This document shows positions 34,250 through 46,629 of a DNA stretch of 64,000 nt, piece by piece. Position 1 is the first letter of the stretch; every line of letters begins with the position of its first letter. The DNA is from Apium graveolens (taxonomy: Eukaryota > Streptophyta > Magnoliopsida > Apiales > Apiaceae). The translations under genes were made by a program, and so were the position numbers. Below the pieces are notes generated by a model. It saw only the letters and a list, made by a program, of their open reading frames with translations. It did no database searches and had not been told where the DNA came from. Location of the stretch: NCBI RefSeq assembly GCF_009905375.1, contig NW_027420698.1, positions 62,001 to 126,000 on the forward strand, read 5' to 3'.

Positions 34250-35129
34250 CAAAATATATTTTGGTAACTCTTTATTCGAAAATAACGTATAACCCAAAGT
34301 TTAAGATTCACCAACAGTACTTTCATGTTTCTTTGGGTTATTTTTGTTGTAGTATTATCCCTTATTGTTGGCTATACTATATGCTCATCACGCTTTTCTC
34401 ATGGGGATATTCGAATTTATGTATACATAGTTTATTTTTCCTTTATATGTGTATTCTAATGGCTTACAATTTGTGAGAGAAATCCATGCTTATAACGATC
34501 AAAGACAATCCTAATATCTGCACGTTCTTTTTTATATGATAACATTAAACATAATGTATTATATAAATAGTTTATTATGAGATATATAGCTAAACCCATA
34601 TATAATGTACTTTTCATTTACCTGCCATGTTTAATCCTAACACCATAGTGGTACATGTTAGTATATTTGAGATACCAGGAGATTGTTGGTACCCTTAAAC
34701 CCCCCCCCTCTCCCCCTCTCCCTCTCTCTCTCTTCTTGTAATTTTTTTTATGTTTTTTCTTAAATTTAATTCTGATGAAAAACTACGTACATTTGGGTAT
34801 TGTTTATAATTTTTTACTATATCTGTTTTAATTTGATGCAATCTATTTAGATGTCTCTATATATAAATTTGTTGGTTTTTTATAATTTTTATGACTTTAT
34901 TTGTTATGTGAATTAAAGTGAATGGTCCACACTATGAATGGTTGGATAGTGCTAAGGAGATTACTCATCTTCCTTCGGATGTTTCTACTAAAACTGCTTC
35001 ACTAGCACCTTCTACTCCTTAAGCAAGTACTAACTCTTTCTATATATTTGTATATCTTTATATATGCTTATACTTTTGTATTTGTCTCCTTATTTCCTTG
35101 AAGGCTCATTATATATGCTAACTTTGCAC
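34250..35129. other. No recognised gene
   Basis: AT-rich DNA with a C/CT-rich simple repeat at 34700-34735. An exon-like stretch at 34917-35022 (VNGPHYEWLDSAKEITHLPSDV...) is bounded by AG- and stop-like sequence but was not assigned to a family; it may belong to the PHO1-like capture that follows. Confidence 0.4.
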
Positions 35130-35492
35130 GTAGTTAAGGTAATTGACAGGGTTGAAGCCACTTTTATTTAGCATTTTTTAAATTCTAATAGAAAGAAAGG
35201 GCTTAGCATTCTAAGACCAAAAGCTAGGAAGGAAAGACATAGAGTAACTTTCTCTTTAGGTACATGTATATCTCTAGTTTTTTCTTTTACATTTTTGCTA
35301 TATATTCCTGTTTCCTTCCGACAATTTTATATCTTGGTATATAATTCATCTCCATACAACTACCACTACAGGTTTCTTTGTCGGGTGCACAAAAATGTTC
35401 ATTTCTGCTCTTGTTTTTCTCATTCATGCTCACCATCTTCTAAACAAATAAGTCCAAGTACAGTATATGATAACAATGTTTCCTTTGTATAG
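35130..35492 (+). pseudogene. Captured PHO1-like phosphate exporter fragment
   Basis: Exon 35130-35259 reads [39 protein letters not shown]. It splices in phase (TTAG|GTACAT ... ACAG|GTTTC) to exon 35372-35492 with GFFVGCTKMFISALVFLIHA and YMITMFPLY. This matches the end of the SPX region and the first transmembrane segment of PHO1-family proteins. One TAG replaces a conserved Lys codon and a TAA lies in the second exon. The rest of the transporter is absent. Confidence 0.8.
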
Positions 35493-35707
35493 GTCATTTA
35501 GAGCTCAATTCCCTAGTGTTAATCTGATCTTATTATGCTACCAAGTCCGTGTAACTAACAAACATATTTGTTTACTTTCTTCCTCTCGAGCTTGATTTTG
35601 TCATATCTCATAGGGGAATCATACTTACATGTGCATTTCATTGCATCAAGTAACTATTTAACGGACGTAAAAGATCAGTTTTATACTCGTGAAACCACAT
35701 CAACTAA

Positions 35708-35998
35708 CTAAAAAATATTGCTTAAGCATACAAGTCTTCCGAATAACTTAAAACGTAATCTACTACAAAGCATGTTCTTTTTGTAACCAACCATATAATA
35801 ATGTCTTAAGCTGGATAGCAAAAACTTAAGTCGGATTACCATCAGCTCTGTGTCGCTTGAATAGGAGTAATTTTCTCTCGTGTTGGGAAACATTTTTAGG
35901 TGGTTGCTCTTCCTTCGGTACCTCGGGGCAGGCAACTTGCCAGGTAAAAATGTTTTAAAAGACTTCTTTCTTGCCTCAGCTTCCTCTGATGCAAACAT
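35708..35998 (-). other. Open exon-like stretch, minus strand, unknown
   Basis: 96 codons beginning MFASEEAEARKKSFKTFLPGKLPAPRYRRKSNHLK. The basic, well-formed first 35 residues look like real exon sequence; the rest becomes AT-driven. No family was recognised. It lies between the PHO1-like and SKIP16-like pieces and may be another captured fragment. Confidence 0.3.
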
Positions 35999-36764
35999 AC
36001 GAGCTGCTTCAATTCACTCCTGTCATTAATAATATATACTAGTTAAAAGCGTTTCCATGAAAATATTTATACTACCAATTAACAACATATGTGTATATGC
36101 CATAAAAATATATATGTTAACGCACATGCAATCACCCGGCTAAAAGAGAATCTATACTATCATATATGTCAAAAATATGAAGCAAGCACAAGAACATTAA
36201 AATTTTAAACCACAGAACACATAATTCTCATAGTATAAGTATAGAGGCTCCAACTATAGGAAGATAACTTTTTGTTACATGTAAAAGTTACTCTAACCTG
36301 TGTCAATAAAGACAACCACTCAGTTAATTGGTAAAAAAGGACGGACCTTTTGTTATACTTACTTGAAATCCAACACGCACAGTGATTTGAGTTTATGGAT
36401 AACATACAATCGATAGTTAGGTTTCTTGGTAATGTTGTTATCGATCAGAGGAAGGAACATGAGCTTCAAGAGATATACAAGCGGAGTTAACATTCTATTC
36501 CATTCCGCCGAACAATATAGAGCAATAAATTATTGTTGTCACTAGCTATCCAAATGTTTTTGTGACAGTAAGATGTAAAGAAAAATTGGATAATAACATA
36601 TATGTAACATAGTGGCATAAAAAAATAAACAATCATGAAAAGAACATTGTAATCTATAAAAATAATTTAAAGGTTTATATCAAATTAGTGCTACTAGAGA
36701 TATTTCTCCTCTGCTGCTAATTCTGCAGGGTGTTTGTTGCTTTTCTGATCTCGTTAGGTTGTAT

Positions 36765-37110
36765 GTCAAATTCTTCAGCTGCAAAAAGTAAGGCGACTCT
36801 GATTTAGCAAAAAAAGTAAGAAGACATTGAACTAAAAACCATATTTAGATAAAAAATATTATTAAAGAAAGAAAATTAGAAGTCTAACCATCATCTTCAA
36901 TGTCAATGATGATAGTTTTACCCTTGTCTAAACAAGGTTTTTTTCTGCTTGTCCCACAGTATTTGTTGTTGGTTCCGGCCTCCTCCAAGTTACACCCTTA
37001 GGCAGAGTTGTCACAGCCTCTGGAAAGTTCACAATCAACCAACTTTTAATTCTTTCCCAACATCTTCCAACTCGTAGAGCCAGTGACCAAGGATACATAG
37101 CAAACTTGGA
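36765..37110 (-). pseudogene. Captured SKIP16-like F-box protein fragment
   Basis: Minus strand 37108-36960 reads KFAMYPWSLALRVGRCWERIKSWLIVNFPEAVTTLPKGV, the block linking the F-box and the KNR4/SMI1-like domain in plant SKIP16 proteins. After GVT the frame is lost (36995-36985). Further exon-like pieces (DKGKTIIIDIEDDG at about 36930-36890 and EEFDIQPNEIRKATNTLQ at about 36780-36730) are unassigned. Upstream on the minus strand (37380-37500) GA-rich DNA resembles a leader. Confidence 0.65.
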
Positions 37111-37499
37111 GGAAGAACTAAAATAAATTAGTTTTCACAAAATTAAATTTCTTGAAATATTTCCTGTAGGTAGATTTTGGAGCATTTTCTTCATTGTTTA
37201 ATTATTAAGAAAAGGATACAAAGAGTAGGTATAGTAAATATATATATTACTGAATACTCCATAAGCATAACATTAGAGGAAAAATTACTAGATTGGATTT
37301 GGCCCAGAAATAACTATTTGGGGTTTCAAGGGGAGAGGGAAAGAAAGGGATGCTTTTTAAGAAAACAAGAGGTTCTACACCTTGAGTAAGGATAAAAGAG
37401 GCTTTATAAGGGGAGGGAAGGAGGGCTAGGACAGGGGAAGAAGGAGGCTAGGAGAAGAAGGTGGGCTTTGAACTTTAATGGACGGTATAGATTAAAACC

Positions 37500-38360
37500 C
37501 TAATTTAATAAACGGCCTAGACTAAATAATTTAAAAAATCCCTAATTCCAATGGCTGATTAAAATCCTAATTAAAATTTACAAATCACATATCTAGCAAA
37601 TTCAGTGGTCCAAAAAAAAATCAATCATATCATATTTCTGCAAATAAAACTTTAAATCATGAAAAATAAATAATAAATACTAGAACATTTTTTACCAAGT
37701 TAATATTATATTTTTAGTAAATATTATATTTAAGAGACTGCAAATTATTTTTCTTAATTTTGATGTTGATTATTAATAAAAAAATATTTAATTTTGGAAT
37801 ATATTTTAGTTTTTACTATTAATTTATTATATGGCACTAAAATATAAAGTTTACTTTCTCTTTACAACATTTCTCAATAAAAAATATTTTTTAAAAATAG
37901 GAAGTGGTATATTTTATTTATTTATGAGGCATGCATATAAATATTATCTTTTCTTAATTCTATTATATGATAAAAAAATTATTTTTCTTTTTACGAAATG
38001 AATATTATTTTATACTACTATGATACAATGTGATTGCAATATAATAATTTTGTTTATGCAAATCACATTTATCTATGTGGGTCTTGTGTGTATATTTTAA
38101 AATTTATAAAATTTAATTTATTTCACAAATTTGTAATGCAAAATGATTGAAATTTAAGAAATAATATAAATAAAATGTATTGAGGAATTAAATTATTTCT
38201 TAATTTAATGTATGGACTTAGAAATTAAAATATACTTAAAAAGGAATTAAAATGAGTATCTTTTAATTGTTAATCTTTAGATATTTTTAAGAACATGAAC
38301 GATAAATGTAAAAGAATATAAATAAAATTCGTTATTATATAAATTTTACTACTTTAGTGT
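37500..38360. other. AT-rich DNA without recognised features
   Basis: Very AT-rich (long runs of ATTTTTT/TAAAAAATAT), with no open frame and no terminal repeats seen. Confidence 0.5.
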
Positions 38361-38368
38361 ACCGTAAC

Positions 38369-39451
38369 TGTAATATCCGGGATATCGTGTAAAATTATTT
38401 TTATCAATAAATGAATTATTATATTATTATTATTATGTGAATTTTGGTGAATTATCTGATGATTGATATTTATATTTACATGTTTATATTTGATAAGATA
38501 TGAGTATATTAATTATACTATGCCCAGAATAAAATATAGATAATTGTGATATTTTTCTGGTAATTTTTGGATCATTATATGATTTTATAATGATTTATAG
38601 ATTTAATAATTATTTTTTAAATAATTATAAAAATTACATTATAAAGTCGAGAATCGTCCAATCTCAACCATTTTTACATATTTACAACCCGAAACTCTTC
38701 GGAAAACTCCTTCCTAACCTAATCTGGTAATTCCAGACATTTTTCGTGTTTTAACTTTTTCGATCCGGATTACGGTTTAACCCGTACGCATCCCCGTGTA
38801 CAATATTCGATACGCTAATTATTTCGATATATCAACAAAATCCGTATTCTTGAAAGATGAGATAATATTACATTATCTTCATATAAAGTGTTTTATAAAA
38901 AGCCCGGTTTGGATAATTATCTAATATGAGTATTAAATCAGATCGTTTTTTACATTTACTTAGCGGCTAATAACTAATTTATCGATCTAAAATGATCCAA
39001 TACGAACCAATATTCCATAAATATATGAAGCCCTTTTATTATTTCATTTTATTCGTATAATCATAATGGATGAGTAGAAATATAGAATTTACAGTGAAAA
39101 ACCCCAAAAACGTCACGTTCTTCATAATCAAACGCACAAACGAAGGCGTTATCGAACTCCGATTTAAGCGTGCAATATATCAAATCGAAGTGTTGAAAGA
39201 TTCTTTCTGAATCCACCATCTATTCAAGTGTAGAAATCAAGGTATTTTTCTTATTTAATTTTTTTAATTCGAATTATTTATTGATTAAATTAGGAATTTT
39301 TGTTCTTGATGTTTTTGATGTGATTTGATGGCATAATCATGTAGGTCTTTTCTTCCTGGTCATTTTGGTATATTATATGATGAATTTGGAGTGCAATAAC
39401 ATGTAGAAATTGATGTTTGATTCTCGGATTTTAAAATTAAGGTTCATGATG
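38369..39451 (+). repeat. Possible fragment of a Gypsy-type LTR
   Basis: Begins TGTAATATCCGGGATATCG, the kind of start common in plant Gypsy LTRs, and contains promoter- and leader-like DNA (GATTCTTTCTGAATCCACC...GTAGAAATCAAGG). The other edge, a partner LTR or coding sequence was not found, so this is tentative. It runs into copy B at about 39452. Confidence 0.3.
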
Positions 39452-40533
39452 TGAATGTTCTAAAGGTTATTGATGTATTGGAAAGGTATTTTGTTTTATT
39501 AAAATTGGTGTTGTTGACATAATTTATGTATACATATTGTATTTAGAGGGTATTCTAGAATATATTGAAATGTGACATAAAAGTGTTGGTGGGTTAATTT
39601 GAGATTTGTTAGTGAGTAGTAAATAGCGGAAAATCATATTAGTTTTAGGATAAATTAATTGCATTATTTGAAAGTAGAGTAAAATTTAATTGCAAAGTGA
39701 ATCGAAGATTTGGTATCCAAAAGAATAGATATTATTTAATAAATCTATTTTATAAGCACAAATATGAATTGATAAATAGCATTAATTTTAAATCAATTAA
39801 TATTGAAAATGATTAGTATACGCTAAAGGAACATTATTAAATTTTATTAAAATATGAAGTGAAATGTTTGTTCAATTTATGTAATAATTTTTCAAAGTGT
39901 AATTATTGATCTAGTAGTCAATATTTATGAATTATTAAACTATTAAATAAAAATAATATAAGAATTCTTGGTTTAATTATTTTATACTGAAATATTTTGT
40001 GTGGATTATTATTTTTAGAATTTCTCCACGCGAGAAGTATTTAAGTAGGAAGAGGTGAGATTTCTTGAGCAGTGCGCTAATAAACTGAAATATTGCAAGT
40101 TTTATCTCCTCCCTTTCCTAATTTTGATGTTGGTAATTGTTGTGCCTATTTTAAATTAAAATTTACAAGTTCATTATTTGAGCTTTATTCGCGATATATA
40201 TAACACTAAACATTTTCCCTCGTTCGAGACAGCCGGTTAAAATGCCTTATTTATATTGACCAAATAAATTTATTTTCTTACGTGACTATCCTATTGTTCA
40301 GGACAATTTTTTTTTCCTATTGATGGACATAAATTTCTATGTTCATCAAATTTATTTCAAAGTCTTGAATCGATTTATTTTCGGGATCAATTTTTTAATT
40401 TCTATCAAGTTTTAAAATAATAATTTATCAATTCGTTAACCCTTCCAAAACTCATGAATCATAAATCGATTACTTTTTCTACCTTTATTTTTTCAGATAT
40501 ATATATTCTCGTGAACGTGGGGTTTGACCTCCG

Positions 40534-40535
<2 letters not shown>

Positions 40536-40592
<57 letters not shown>
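40536..40592. repeat. (AT)n microsatellite, copy B
   Basis: Pure AT dinucleotide array in the same position relative to the MITE remnant as in copy A. Confidence 0.95.
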
Positions 40593-40595
<3 letters not shown>

Positions 40596-40597
40596 TA

Positions 40598-40872
40598 AAG
40601 TTCTATGGAGTCCACCATTTAATTGGAGTCCTCTGAGTCCGTCTATATTTTACAAATAAAATATTTTTTAAAACATGTTATATTGAAAAACATGTTTCAC
40701 AAATATCATTATTTCAATAAAATTATACAAATCTCATACATTTACAAGTACAATATATTTGTTTTGCAACATGACCATTTATGTATTATAAACTAAACGT
40801 ATTTTGTTAAATAATATATTTTGTAATATTATACTTATAAAATGTATACAATGTGCAAGATTTTCAAACAAT
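40598..40872 (+). mobile_element. MITE remnant, left part, copy B
   Basis: Same as 4298-4572: AAGTTCTATGGAGTCCACC start, truncated by the CACTA-type end at 40873. Confidence 0.7.
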
Positions 40873-41039
40873 CACTACTAGAAATAGTGCCTACAACATC
40901 ACCCCTTTAACATCGGTTAGAAATGTCAACGATGTTAATAGCAGTTTTAATATCGATTACTTTAAAACCGATGTTAAAGGTGTTGTAAGACATCAGTATC
41001 GAAACCAACCGATGTCTATAATCATTTTTTTTAAATAAA

Positions 41040-41925
41040 ATTAAAAACGCCCGCTTCATTCTTTCCCTCGTAAATACACAAAAAAACTCCCCATTAACCA
41101 AATTTTTTATTTTCAGTTCCCCCCCATTAACCAAAACGGTTTCCCCCCCCCCCTCTCTCTTAGCTCTCTCATTCTCTCATCTCTCTCTCATTCTCTCTTC
41201 TCTCTTCTCTCTCACTGTCTTGTCTCTCTTCTCTCTTCTCTCTAATTTCTCACTGTCTCTCTTCTCACTCACTCTCTTTAACCTAAAACCCCTAAAATTT
41301 ATATGAATTAATAAACTCGATTAATTCATAAATCGAGGTTGATTGGTGCTGAAGAGCCTTGAAGGAAGTCTGGACCACTCGATTAGTGTGTGAAAAGTAT
41401 GTTTTTTTGAATTTAATTTCAAATTTTATGTTTTGATTTTAATCGGGTTCGTTTTTTCTATTTTATTTTTTTCGAGTTTGATTTTAGGTCTCTGGAGCTG
41501 GGTTTGGTTAATATTGACGTGGGTTTGCTCGATTAGGTAAGATTTCACACGCATTTGTATGTTTTTTTACTTTAATAGATGCATGTGTTCCTCTTTGTTC
41601 TTGTTTAATTTTAATAGACGCATGTGTATGGATCCTGTTTAGGTTATATTGAGTATGTTCTTGTTCTTGTTATGTTTAGTTTATGTTGTTTATGTTGTGT
41701 TCCTCACTGTATGTTTTTGTTCTTGTTTATGTTCTTGTTTGTGTTCTTGTTTAGTTTAGGTATGGAATTGTATATGTGTAAACATGTGTAGTTGTAATAA
41801 TTAATTTATATGTTTAATTATGCGTGTTACAAGCATTCATATTACAAGCTTGACGAGGATGATATGTATTATGTTTTACTGTTATATATCTGATTTGGCA
41901 TACATCATTTGACAAATTTTGTGTG
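41040..41925. other. CT-rich leader-like and non-coding DNA of copy B
   Basis: Runs of C and CTCTCT (41142-41275), then T-rich DNA with GTTCTTGTTTATG repeats (41650-41760). No coding sequence. Confidence 0.7.
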
Positions 41926-43524
41926 ACAGGAGTACTTACTGGGTCTTCTGGAGTCGAAGACAGTGATTTATGTAACTCATCAAGTTGAGTTTCTACCTGT
42001 TGTAGACCTCATCCTGGTGAGCTAGACTTCTTATTTGTCTCCTTCATCATTATATGTGATCATATATTTTTAGATAATTCCATCTTATTAGGTTATGAAA
42101 GATGGCCGGATCACACAATCCGAAAAATATGGCAAATTACTTGATTCAGGGAATGACTTTATTGAACTCGTGGGTGCACATAAGACAGCTTTATCTGCAC
42201 TCATCTCTTTAGATGTTGGGCCAGCTTCTAAATCTTCTAATCTCGGTGAGAATAGAGTACAGGGAGTTTTCGGGCCTCGTAACAGACTGTAGATGTTCAG
42301 AGCGCTGAACCACCGGATGAAACAGTAGGGACGAAAGGACACCTTGTTAATGAAGAAGAAAGGGAGAAAGGGAGAGTCGGTTTCTTAGTCTACTAGAAAT
42401 ATGTGATAACAGCATATCGGGGTGCACTCATAGCCGTTATTCTGTTGTCACAAGTTTTTTTTTAAGTACTTCAGATTGGAAGAAATTACTGGATGGCTTG
42501 GGAAACTCCTGTGTCAAGGAGTGTGGCTGCTGCAGTTAAAGTTTCTACTTTAATAATAATTTATGTAGCCTAGGCAATCGAAAGTTCTTTTTGCATACTT
42601 TGAAGATCCCTATCTTTTGCAATCGTTAGATACTAGACAGCAACACTACTCTTCTACAAAATGCATGCTTGCATTTTTCATGCTCCAATGTCTTTCTTTG
42701 ATTCTACTCCAAGTTGACTCATCATAAATAGAGTAAGTGCATTGAACGGATGGTACATTTAATACAAAAACAGGATGTCTCATGTAAACTTCAGTGTTGG
42801 TATAGAAAATATTCAGAAGCATACAAGTTTCGAGCATAATTTTATTTTCCATAGTAACTTGTCCTTTATCCTGAGCTATATGTCATATTTTTATACTGCA
42901 CCAATATTATCTACCTTCAGCACGTGAGCTGGCTTGTTTAGTTGGAGTGCGTCAAGCTCCAGGTATACAAAATTTTTCCGAAACAATCTCAGGATCAACC
43001 ACGATAAGGAGTTTTGATCAAGAAAGCAGATTTCGGGAAACAAATATGAAACTAATCGATGGAAGCTCCCGGCCAAAGTTTCACAGTTTTAGTGTAAGGG
43101 AGTGGTTGAACTTTCACTCGGATATATTGTCTTCTCTAACATTTTTATTCTCGTTAGTTTTCCTGATATCTATTCCTCATGGAACAATAAATCCAAGTAT
43201 GTGGTTTGATTCTTGGTACTTTTCTATAGCACATAATTTTTTGTTTTGCATCTGATTTTGCTCCTCCACATTCTCAGTTTTTTCGCCAACGTTCGTGACA
43301 TATCGGTTTGCAGTCATAGCAGGCTTAGTAGTTACTTATGGCCTCAACCTAAACCAGTTACAAACTTGGGTAATATGGAGCCTCTGTAATCTCGAGAATA
43401 AAATTATATCAGTTGAAAGGATGTTCCAATACACTTCCATACCAAGTGAGCCTCCTCTTATCTTGGAAATCAAATAGGCCAGTTGATCACTGACCATTGG
43501 ATGGTAAAGTTGATGTCTACAACC
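41926..43524 (+). pseudogene. Captured ABCC (MRP-type) transporter, multi-exon fragment
   Basis: Exons in natural order: YLLGLLESKTVIYVTHQVEFLPVVDLIL (41931-42016); MKDGRITQSEKYGKLL...FIELVGAHK (42095 on); EEREKGRVGFLVY...YRGALIAVILLSQ...NYWMAW (about 42355-42500, with stops); FYKMHACIFHAPMSFFDSTP (about 42650-42710); SARELACLVGVRQAPGIQNFSETISGSTTIRSFDQESRF (about 42920-43035); SSLTFLFSLVFLISIPHGTINPS (to about 43197); and VVTYGLNLNQLQTWVIWSLCNLENKIISVERMFQYTSIPSEPP (43327-43460). Together they cover the end of nucleotide-binding domain 1 through the second membrane domain. Stops are frequent. The exon is cut at 43524 by the next element and no continuation was found at 48121. Confidence 0.88.
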
Positions 43525-43788
43525 CACTACGCCATAGATGGCCTATAGCAATAGCAAGAAAATGTTACAATAGAACTAAAAAAATGTTACCACAGCCAAT
43601 AAAAGCCCTAAGGTAACATAAAAATTAAGTTACTTTTTTTCGAGTTACCTTTTGCCCCTAAGGTAACATTCTTTTGCCCTGTTGCAACCTTGAATTTTGT
43701 GTTACAATAAGCTTCAAAGGTAACATCAAAGTATGTCTATAGTATCACACTATACATATTACCTTTACACTTAAAATTTGAAAAAAGG

Positions 43789-43850
43789 GCCCCACATGTA
43801 AGGCCAATGTGGGTCCCACACGTAAGGCCAATGTGGGCCCCACATGTGGG
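43789..43850. repeat. Short tandem repeat, about 2.5 units of 24-25 bp
   Basis: CCCACATGTAAGGCCAATGTGGG is repeated with variations (CCCACACGTAAGGCCAATGTGGG, CCCACATGTGGG). Units are themselves partly palindromic (CCCACATGTGGG). Located in the left subterminal part of the element. Confidence 0.85.
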
Positions 43851-44490
43851 TCACCAAATCATTATAACAATTGTTTCCCTACTGTAACAGGTTTTAAATG
43901 ATTTGTATTATATTATACTAACTTGTTTGTAATATTGAAGTACCTAATCTAACATATTTCTCAAAAAAAAAATTTTGACATGATTTGTTTGTAAATTGAA
44001 CATGCCATAAACCTCTTTTTCATACAAGTCAATAAAATAAACAATTCAAACGACCAAACTTCAAATCGGTACAAACCCCCGCCAAATACTGTTTCAATTT
44101 TCACACAATCACCATCAACTCCACATAATCCAAAAAATAGGTACATAGTCTATAATCTAGGACGATATCAACTCAAATTTGACGATCAGTTTGATAATAA
44201 TTTAGCAAGGCACGAGCTATTCTGATATGTTCCTGCTCATCATTATTTTCTTATTCAGAGGATAAAGTAGCATCCTGTTTACCCACTGCAGGAAACAAAT
44301 CAGTGAATATAAATTCTAAGTAAAAGAGTGCACTGGAATTAATTAGAAACTAGATATATGAGACTGAAAGAAAAATCCAGGATACAACTAAAGCAATCAA
44401 CTGCCATTTGCACAATAAACACGTGGTACTAATAAACCAAAAATTTAAAATAATATGCATATTCGGAATTATGTAGAAAGTGAGTGACAT
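43850..44490. other. Mostly non-coding, possible exon piece on minus strand
   Basis: AT-rich. A minus-strand stretch at 44285-44165 (AVGKQDATLSSE...NNDEQEHIRIARALLNYYQTDRQ) bounded by a CTGCAG acceptor-like site looks exon-like but was not assigned; it has one stop. Confidence 0.3.
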
Positions 44491-44499
44491 GTATCAAAG

Positions 44500-45655
44500 T
44501 TTGCATGATCATAACCTGAAGCTTTGACACTTGACCACCAAACAAATTATCTTCAAGTGAAAGTGTAAGGTTACGAGTTTCCTTGTAAGAATCAGTCGGC
44601 ATCTTGATGTAAAATAGACCTATAATCAATGTTATGAGATGATTACAAGTCTTAAAGGGGGTGAAGAAACAGAGAAAACAATTTCCTACCATCAAAGCAT
44701 TGCAGAATTTGTATCTTTTGAGTTACTAGCATCAGGACAAAGTTGTGGATCCAATAACTTGTTCATTCGCAGTATACAGGGGACGTGCCAAGTTGGAAGG
44801 CTTCAAAGTGAAGGCAGAAATTAATAGTGACCAAAACAAAGGAAGACCTTGCACAAAACAAATTAGAGTCTGATTTAATAGCTTTCAGAACCTAAGGATT
44901 GGAAATAGAGTAAGCTGGATTACTGTTAGCATCCAAGTGATGTTTTTAACTTCGTGAGGATTGGATTGCATGTATCGATGGTTGAATGTAGATCCTGAGT
45001 GCATTCCAGTTTGTGGTCATCTCGTAGATGTGAAACCAGAAAGGGAATAGTGCCAATTACAGCGCATTCTGATCCAGCATATGGGCAACTGTATGGTTTA
45101 AAACTGCATCCTTCTTCATGTTTAAGTTTGCTGTCATATGGAAATATCTCCGGACATCCTAGTGTGTAATACTTACAAGAAAGTTGAAGCAATTCTGCTA
45201 CATTCTCCTGAGCCTGGAACCTGATATATCCCAGTTCTTGTCTACAAGTAGGACATCAATTATGAACCTGCACTTTACAGGTTAAACAGAAACAAAGTGT
45301 GACCGTTGTGACACCGCAAGGATGCATTTTGTGGCGAAAGGTAAATCACTAGTACTGCAAACATTTGAGAGGAAGATAAATCATAAACACTTATAAGTGA
45401 AACAACAGTAAATTGAGTGGCTAAAGTGGTAGAAGAAATTAGAGCAACTTGCCTCTTCCATGCATGTGGATCTTAATCATACATGCACTCGTATACTCAC
45501 TGAGCAGTCCAATTCTCAGTCCACGACATAGGCTTGTCGGGACCAATACACAAAGGCAGCAGTCCGCAAAGCCCAGCTTTAGAAATCCAATAATACAGAA
45601 TGCACAACACCGCAACCAAAGAAAATGCAACTTTTCACATTAAAAAACAAACCTG
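44500..45655 (-). pseudogene. Captured SINAT-type E3 ubiquitin ligase fragment, copy B
   Basis: Minus strand in gene order: CPTCRQELGYIR (RING end, 45260-45220); LSCKYYTLGCPEIFPYDSKLKHEEGC...CPYAGSEC...LVSHLRDDHK (SIAH zinc finger, 45192-45000); then a frameshift with remnants of the following block; FCLHFEAFQLGTSPVY (44820-44775); and degenerate TRAF-like sequence to about 44530. TGA/TAA stops and at least two frameshifts are present. In copy A the corresponding zinc-finger region is still open to ...REVKNTTW, so the two copies decayed independently. SINAT proteins are RING E3 ligases that form dimers; this one is inactive. Confidence 0.85.
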
Positions 45656-46629
45656 AAATCCCCATTGCAATTAAATAAAGATTGGTCTAAACAACCAGTT
45701 TGCATTATCCACTTCTATATCAATACAAAACAATCCAAATTCAACAAAAACAATCTTTCGATATAAAAATCAAAACTTTAGAAGTTAAAATATTGATAAA
45801 GTTACTGAATAACCTGACAGAAGTAGTAGAATTATCAGAAAGTTGAGGCTGTGGTGGTGATAAACTGCAAAAGCACCGACCCCTTTTACCATAATCACTA
45901 ACCAACTCAGCCCTTTTCTAGAAACCCCTCTGAATTCTACAAGACCATATAAAATCACAAGCAAAATCAGCAAAACAATAGACACAATAAACATACAAAT
46001 ACAGGAAATATGAATGTATATGTGTAGAAAAAGATGGGTAAAGAATAATAGAAGTACATGAGTGGGGAAGTAGCAGAGAGATTTAGAAAGTGAGAGAGAA
46101 TTGAAGTGTGACTCATCCTTCTTCGATTCTTAAGCAAACCCCAAGATTTTGGTTTTTAGAGTTTACAATTCTCAGTCCACAGCAGTGCCTTCCATTGCAT
46201 GTTTCTATCTGAAAGTTGAAAGTTCCAAGAATTGGCACTTATTTATACAAGGCACTTGGACAATCGTATAAACACTCAGACATTTTAGGCCAAAAAGATG
46301 TAAAAAAAAATATTGCCCCGACTCTGATACTTCTTACACATGCCCGTGTTTAAACACTACTCTAACAAAGAACATTTCATATTTTGCTACTTCACATCAC
46401 TATACTTAAAGCTTTCTTCAGAACTTATGATAATAGAAAGCATCACAAAGTCATATGTAAGTAATTACAGATTAAATTTGTGAAAGTAATTCAAAGCACA
46501 TTGTTAATTTGCAACACAATACAATCAGAAAGTACATTAGATCTGTAGAAAAAAACAATTTGCCACATTATTACTGCAGCAGAAATGCATAATCTAGAAA
46601 TCTGTAACAGACACATGTTCAGTACCTGA
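45656..46629. other. Non-coding DNA, possible captured leader
   Basis: An open minus-strand stretch (45994-45785) is hydrophobic and unrecognised. GA/CT-rich DNA near 46080-46150 resembles a 5' untranslated region on the minus strand for the SINAT fragment. No gene can be supported. Confidence 0.35.

Larger units (their letters stand above)
39452..42480 (+). repeat. Duplicated segment, copy B (left block)
   Basis: Matches copy A: 39452-42232 to 3213-5934 and 42262-42480 to 3002-3212. It includes the same (AT)n array, MITE remnant, CACTA-type terminus and ABCC exons, showing that the duplication involved a contiguous block and was not separate insertions. Confidence 0.88.

Noticed and set aside
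34243..34260. CACTACACAAAATAT as a further CACTA terminus
   Set aside because: No matching inverted end was found, and the position fits the outer edge of the old Copia LTR (TGTAGTGTTTG on the minus strand).
41926..43524. ABCC transporter as a functional gene
   Set aside because: It has many stops, covers only the middle of the protein and lies inside transposon ends, with a truncated copy elsewhere in the window.
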